In this document: positions 62,110-64,000 of the stretch, one piece after another | Position numbering within the stretch: the stretch's first letter is position 1 | How the letters are laid out: every line of letters starts with the position of its first letter | Origin: Nocardioides sp. dk884 | Lineage (GTDB): Bacteria > Actinomycetota > Actinomycetes > Propionibacteriales > Nocardioidaceae | NCBI RefSeq assembly: GCF_009557055.1 | Contig: NZ_CP045649.1 | Location: 2,703,501 to 2,767,500 of the forward strand | Length of the DNA: 64,000 bases | Reading direction: 5' to 3' | The notes under the pieces: model-generated | The model's database searches: none | What the model saw: the letters and a program-made list of their open reading frames with translations, nothing else | Told to the model about the DNA's origin: nothing | Program-made: the position numbers and the translations under genes

Positions 62110-62532
62110 TCAGCGGCGGACGGCGCGGGTGTCGTTGCGGGAGCGGTCGTTGGTGGAGTTCTTCGTGCGGTCCCGGGTCTTGTCTCCGCCGTCCCGGGTC
62201 CAGTCCTTGGTGAGGTCGCCGCGGCTGCGGTCGCGGTCCCGGCTGACAGCGGTGACCCGGCTGTTGGTGTTGTCCGCGCGCGAGCGGCTGTCACCGGTGT
62301 CGCGGCTGCGGGTGTCGCGGGTCGCCTTGGTCTTGCCGGTGTTGGTGGCGGCGTCCCGGCCGAAGGTGTCGTCGTCGTCCTCGTCGTCGACCGCCAGCAC
62401 CACGTCGGGCCGGTCGTCCTTGCGCTGGTAGGCGCCCTCGTCGGCCGCGACGCTCGGGGTCTGGAACGCGACGAGACCGGCCGCGACACCTCCGGCGACG
62501 CCCAGGGTGGCGATGCTCACGAGCTTCTTCAT
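62110..62532 (-). CDS. Exported Arg/Asp-rich low-complexity protein
   Basis: A 140-residue protein. The signal peptide MKKLVSIATLGVAGGVAAGLVAFQTPSVA with probable cleavage after SVAA is followed by a short acidic part (VVLAVDDEDDDDTFG) and a long low-complexity region of Arg, Asp, Ser, Thr, Asn (DRDRSRGDLTKDWTRDGGDK). Not recognised; probably disordered at the cell surface. AGAGGAA precedes the ATG. Its promoter region has the same palindrome as the two-component operon. The kinase follows on the same strand. Confidence 0.7.
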   Translation of the reverse strand: MKKLVSIATLGVAGGVAAGLVAFQTPSVAADEGAYQRKDDRPDVVLAVDDEDDDDTFGRDAATNTGKTKATRDTRSRDTGDSRSRADNTNSRVTAVSRDRDRSRGDLTKDWTRDGGDKTRDRTKNSTNDRSRNDTRAVRR

Positions 62533-62652
62533 GATCGTTCCTCTCTGCCGGGTCCGGGCCCGGCACGCAGAGATGGTCCGCCTCCCGAGTGGCGGCGGAT
62601 CCGTGCTGACACCGACTCTCACCGCCCACGGTGAGCCGCCGATGAGCCCCCG

Positions 62653-62668
62653 ATGAGAGCACTCTCAC
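62653..62668. promoter_or_regulatory. Palindrome TGAGAG-CA-CTCTCA (shared operator, copy 2)
   Basis: Perfect 6-bp arms inside ATGAGAGCACTCTCAC, the same core as at 58621-58636. CGATGAG also occurs just upstream at 62640-62646. It lies 121 bp before the exported protein gene and 88 bp before the divergent exporter. Confidence 0.65.
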
Positions 62669-62704
62669 GTCCCGCTGGATGTCGTGAGGAGGGGCCCGCA
62701 CGCC

Positions 62705-62723
62705 TATCGTTGTGAAGAACAAC
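62705..62723 (+). promoter_or_regulatory. Promoter and palindrome of the terminal MFS gene
   Basis: TATCGT (62705-62710) as a -10, overlapped by GTTGT-GAAGA-ACAAC (62709-62723). A repressor bound here would block initiation. The likely mRNA start leaves about 40 nt of leader with TGGAG before the ATG. Confidence 0.5.
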
Positions 62724-62755
62724 AATTGCCTTCGACAACCTTGATGGAGCACTGC

Positions 62756-64000
62756 ATGAGTACACCCACCGTCGCGACCGGTTTCCCGGCCGCCGCCTCC
62801 GGACCCTCGGGAAGTCCGTTGAAGCCTCTGGTGGGGCTGTTGCTCGGCATGTTCGTCTCGATGCTGGCGACGACCGTCGTCAGCACCTCGCTGCCGGTGA
62901 TCCTCGCCGACCTCGGCGGTGGCCAGACGGCGTACACCTGGGTCGTCACCGCCACCCTGCTCACCACCGCCGTCTCCACCCCGATCTGGGGCAAGCTGGC
63001 CGACCTCTTCGACCGCAAGCTGCTGCTCCAGCTGGCCCTGGTGATCTTCATCCTGGCCAGCGCCGCCGCCGGCTTCGCCCAGAACAGCGAGTGGCTGATC
63101 GGCTGCCGCGCCATCCAGGGCATCGGCGCCGGCGGTCTGGGCGCACTGACCCAGATCGCGATGGCGGACATCATCTCGCCGCGCGAGCGCGGCAAGTACA
63201 TGGGTCTGTTCGGTGGCGTGATGGCGCTGGCCACCGTCGGCGGACCGCTCATCGGCGGCGCGATCACCGACCTCTCGAACTGGCGCTACAACTTCTACGT
63301 CGCGGTCCCGGTGGCCGTCGTCGCGCTGGTGATGATCCAGAAGACCCTGCACCTGCACCCGTTGCCGAAGCGCAAGGTGAGCATCGACTACGCCGGCATC
63401 GTGTTCTTGTCGGCGTCGGTCTCCACCCTGCTGATCTGGATCTCGCTGGTCGGCAGCTCCTTCGCCTGGGCCAGCTCCACCACCGCCTGGATGGTCGGCG
63501 GCACCGTCGTCGGCATCGCCGCCTTCATCGCCGTGGAGCTGCGGGCCACCGAGCCGCTGATCCCGCTGACGCTGTTCCGCAACCGCACCTTCACCTGGGC
63601 GGTCATCGGCAGCCTCTCGGTCGGCGTCGCGATGTTCGGCACCACCGTCTTCTTGTCGCAGTACATGCAGCTGGCCCGCGGCGCCTCGGCCACCGAGTCC
63701 GGCCTGATGACGCTGCCGATGATGCTGGGCCTCTTCCTGGTCTCCTCGGTGGCGGGGCGCCAGATCACCAAGACCGGCGTCTGGAAGCCCTACGTGCTCG
63801 GCGGCTCGATCCTGCTGACGATCGGCATGGGCCTGATGGGCACGATCGAGTACGACACCAACTTCGTGCTGGTCTCGGTCTACATGTTCGTCCTCGGCTC
63901 CGGCGTCGGCCTGGTGATGCAGAACCTGGTGCTCGTCGTGCAGAACGCCGTGCCCCCGCGTGACCTCGGTGTCGCGAGCTCCGGGGTGAACTTCTTCCGC
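62756..64000 (+). CDS. DHA2-family MFS exporter (cut by window end)
   Basis: 415 codons with no stop; the gene runs past the window. About 12 of the expected 14 helices are present. Features: TTVVSTSLPVILADLGGG in helix 1, WGKLADLFDRKLLLQLAL (motif A), RAIQGIGAGGLGALTQIAMADIISPRERGKYMG (motif B region) and GGVMALATVGGPLIGGAITD (motif C), as in EmrB/QacA proton-drug antiporters. ATG at 62756 has TGGAG 8 nt upstream. It is divergent from the exported protein-kinase operon. A regulator gene may lie beyond the window; the substrate is unknown. Confidence 0.9.
   Translation, partial: MSTPTVATGFPAAASGPSGSPLKPLVGLLLGMFVSMLATTVVSTSLPVILADLGGGQTAYTWVVTATLLTTAVSTPIWGKLADLFDRKLLLQLALVIFILASAAAGFAQNSEWLIGCRAIQGIGAGGLGALTQIAMADIISPRERGKYMGLFGGVMALATVGGPLIGGAITDLSNWRYNFYVAVPVAVVALVMIQKTLHLHPLPKRKVSIDYAGIVFLSASVSTLLIWISLVGSSFAWASSTTAWMVGGTVVGIAAFIAVELRATEPLIPLTLFRNRTFTWAVIGSLSVGVAMFGTTVFLSQYMQLARGASATESGLMTLPMMLGLFLVSSVAGRQITKTGVWKPYVLGGSILLTIGMGLMGTIEYDTNFVLVSVYMFVLGSGVGLVMQNLVLVVQNAVPPRDLGVASSGVNFFR

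Overview
High-GC, gene-dense actinobacterial chromosome segment (64 kb). GTG starts, GTGA/ATGA stop-start overlaps and leaderless genes with a TAnnnT hexamer 6-7 nt before the start codon are all common. Gene content fits a Nocardioides-like member of the Propionibacteriales: an MhuD-type haem-degrading enzyme, a fused RNase H/acid phosphatase next to a coiled-coil zinc-ribbon protein and a Nif3 protein, a DevR/DevS-like two-component system, and a family-A polymerase without a 5' nuclease. The genus is an inference; there is no rRNA or other marker gene here. No tRNA, rRNA, CRISPR array, insertion sequence or prophage was seen.

Layout. 0-6 kb: a 1978-residue DUF4011/helicase/Vsr-like protein, a candidate single-gene defence system. 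6.2-10.5 kb: MarR with two small membrane proteins behind a palindromic operator, an orphan LuxR-type response regulator, small membrane and lipoprotein genes, and a GntR regulator. 10.6-14.4 kb: a tight operon of hydroxyethylthiazole kinase, an NtaA/DszA-family flavin monooxygenase and a rhodanese-HAD fusion, probably for sulfur or thiazole metabolism. 14.5-19.7 kb: a DHA2 exporter with divergent TetR, acetyltransferases (one an ArsR-GNAT fusion), a STAS protein behind a SigB/SigF-like promoter, and a GAF-ANTAR regulator. 19.7-28.9 kb: CoA transferase, hydrolases, a nuclease-like exported protein, the polymerase, a gluconate kinase/permease pair, and a hydrolase-TetR operon with its operator.

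28.9-45 kb is the most coherent block: a P2A-type cation ATPase and universal stress protein (divergent), a DevS-like GAF histidine kinase, a DevR-like regulator, a YfcC-type transporter divergent from arcABC (arginine deiminase pathway), a second cation ATPase-universal stress protein pair, and Hsp20. Five close matches to the GGGAC-N4-GTCCC DevR/DosR box lie in its divergent promoter regions. The block reads as a hypoxia/dormancy regulon that includes arginine fermentation for ATP.

45-58.6 kb is mostly housekeeping: M20 amidohydrolase, TraR/DksA-type zinc finger, a GDT1-family transporter under a yybP-ykoY (Mn) riboswitch, a PAS-GAF-SpoIIE phosphatase, an RNB ribonuclease, YaaA, the RNase H/zinc-ribbon/Nif3 operon (with an apparent CTG start), MhuD, and an acyl-CoA synthetase. 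Two convergent intergenic gaps here carry the same repeat family. 58.6-64 kb: an acidic exported protein with an OmpR-type two-component system, a Ser/Thr kinase behind an Arg/Asp-rich exported protein, and a DHA2 exporter cut by the window end. The promoter regions at 58.6 and 62.65 kb share the palindrome TGAGAGCnCTCTCA, suggesting one regulator for both.
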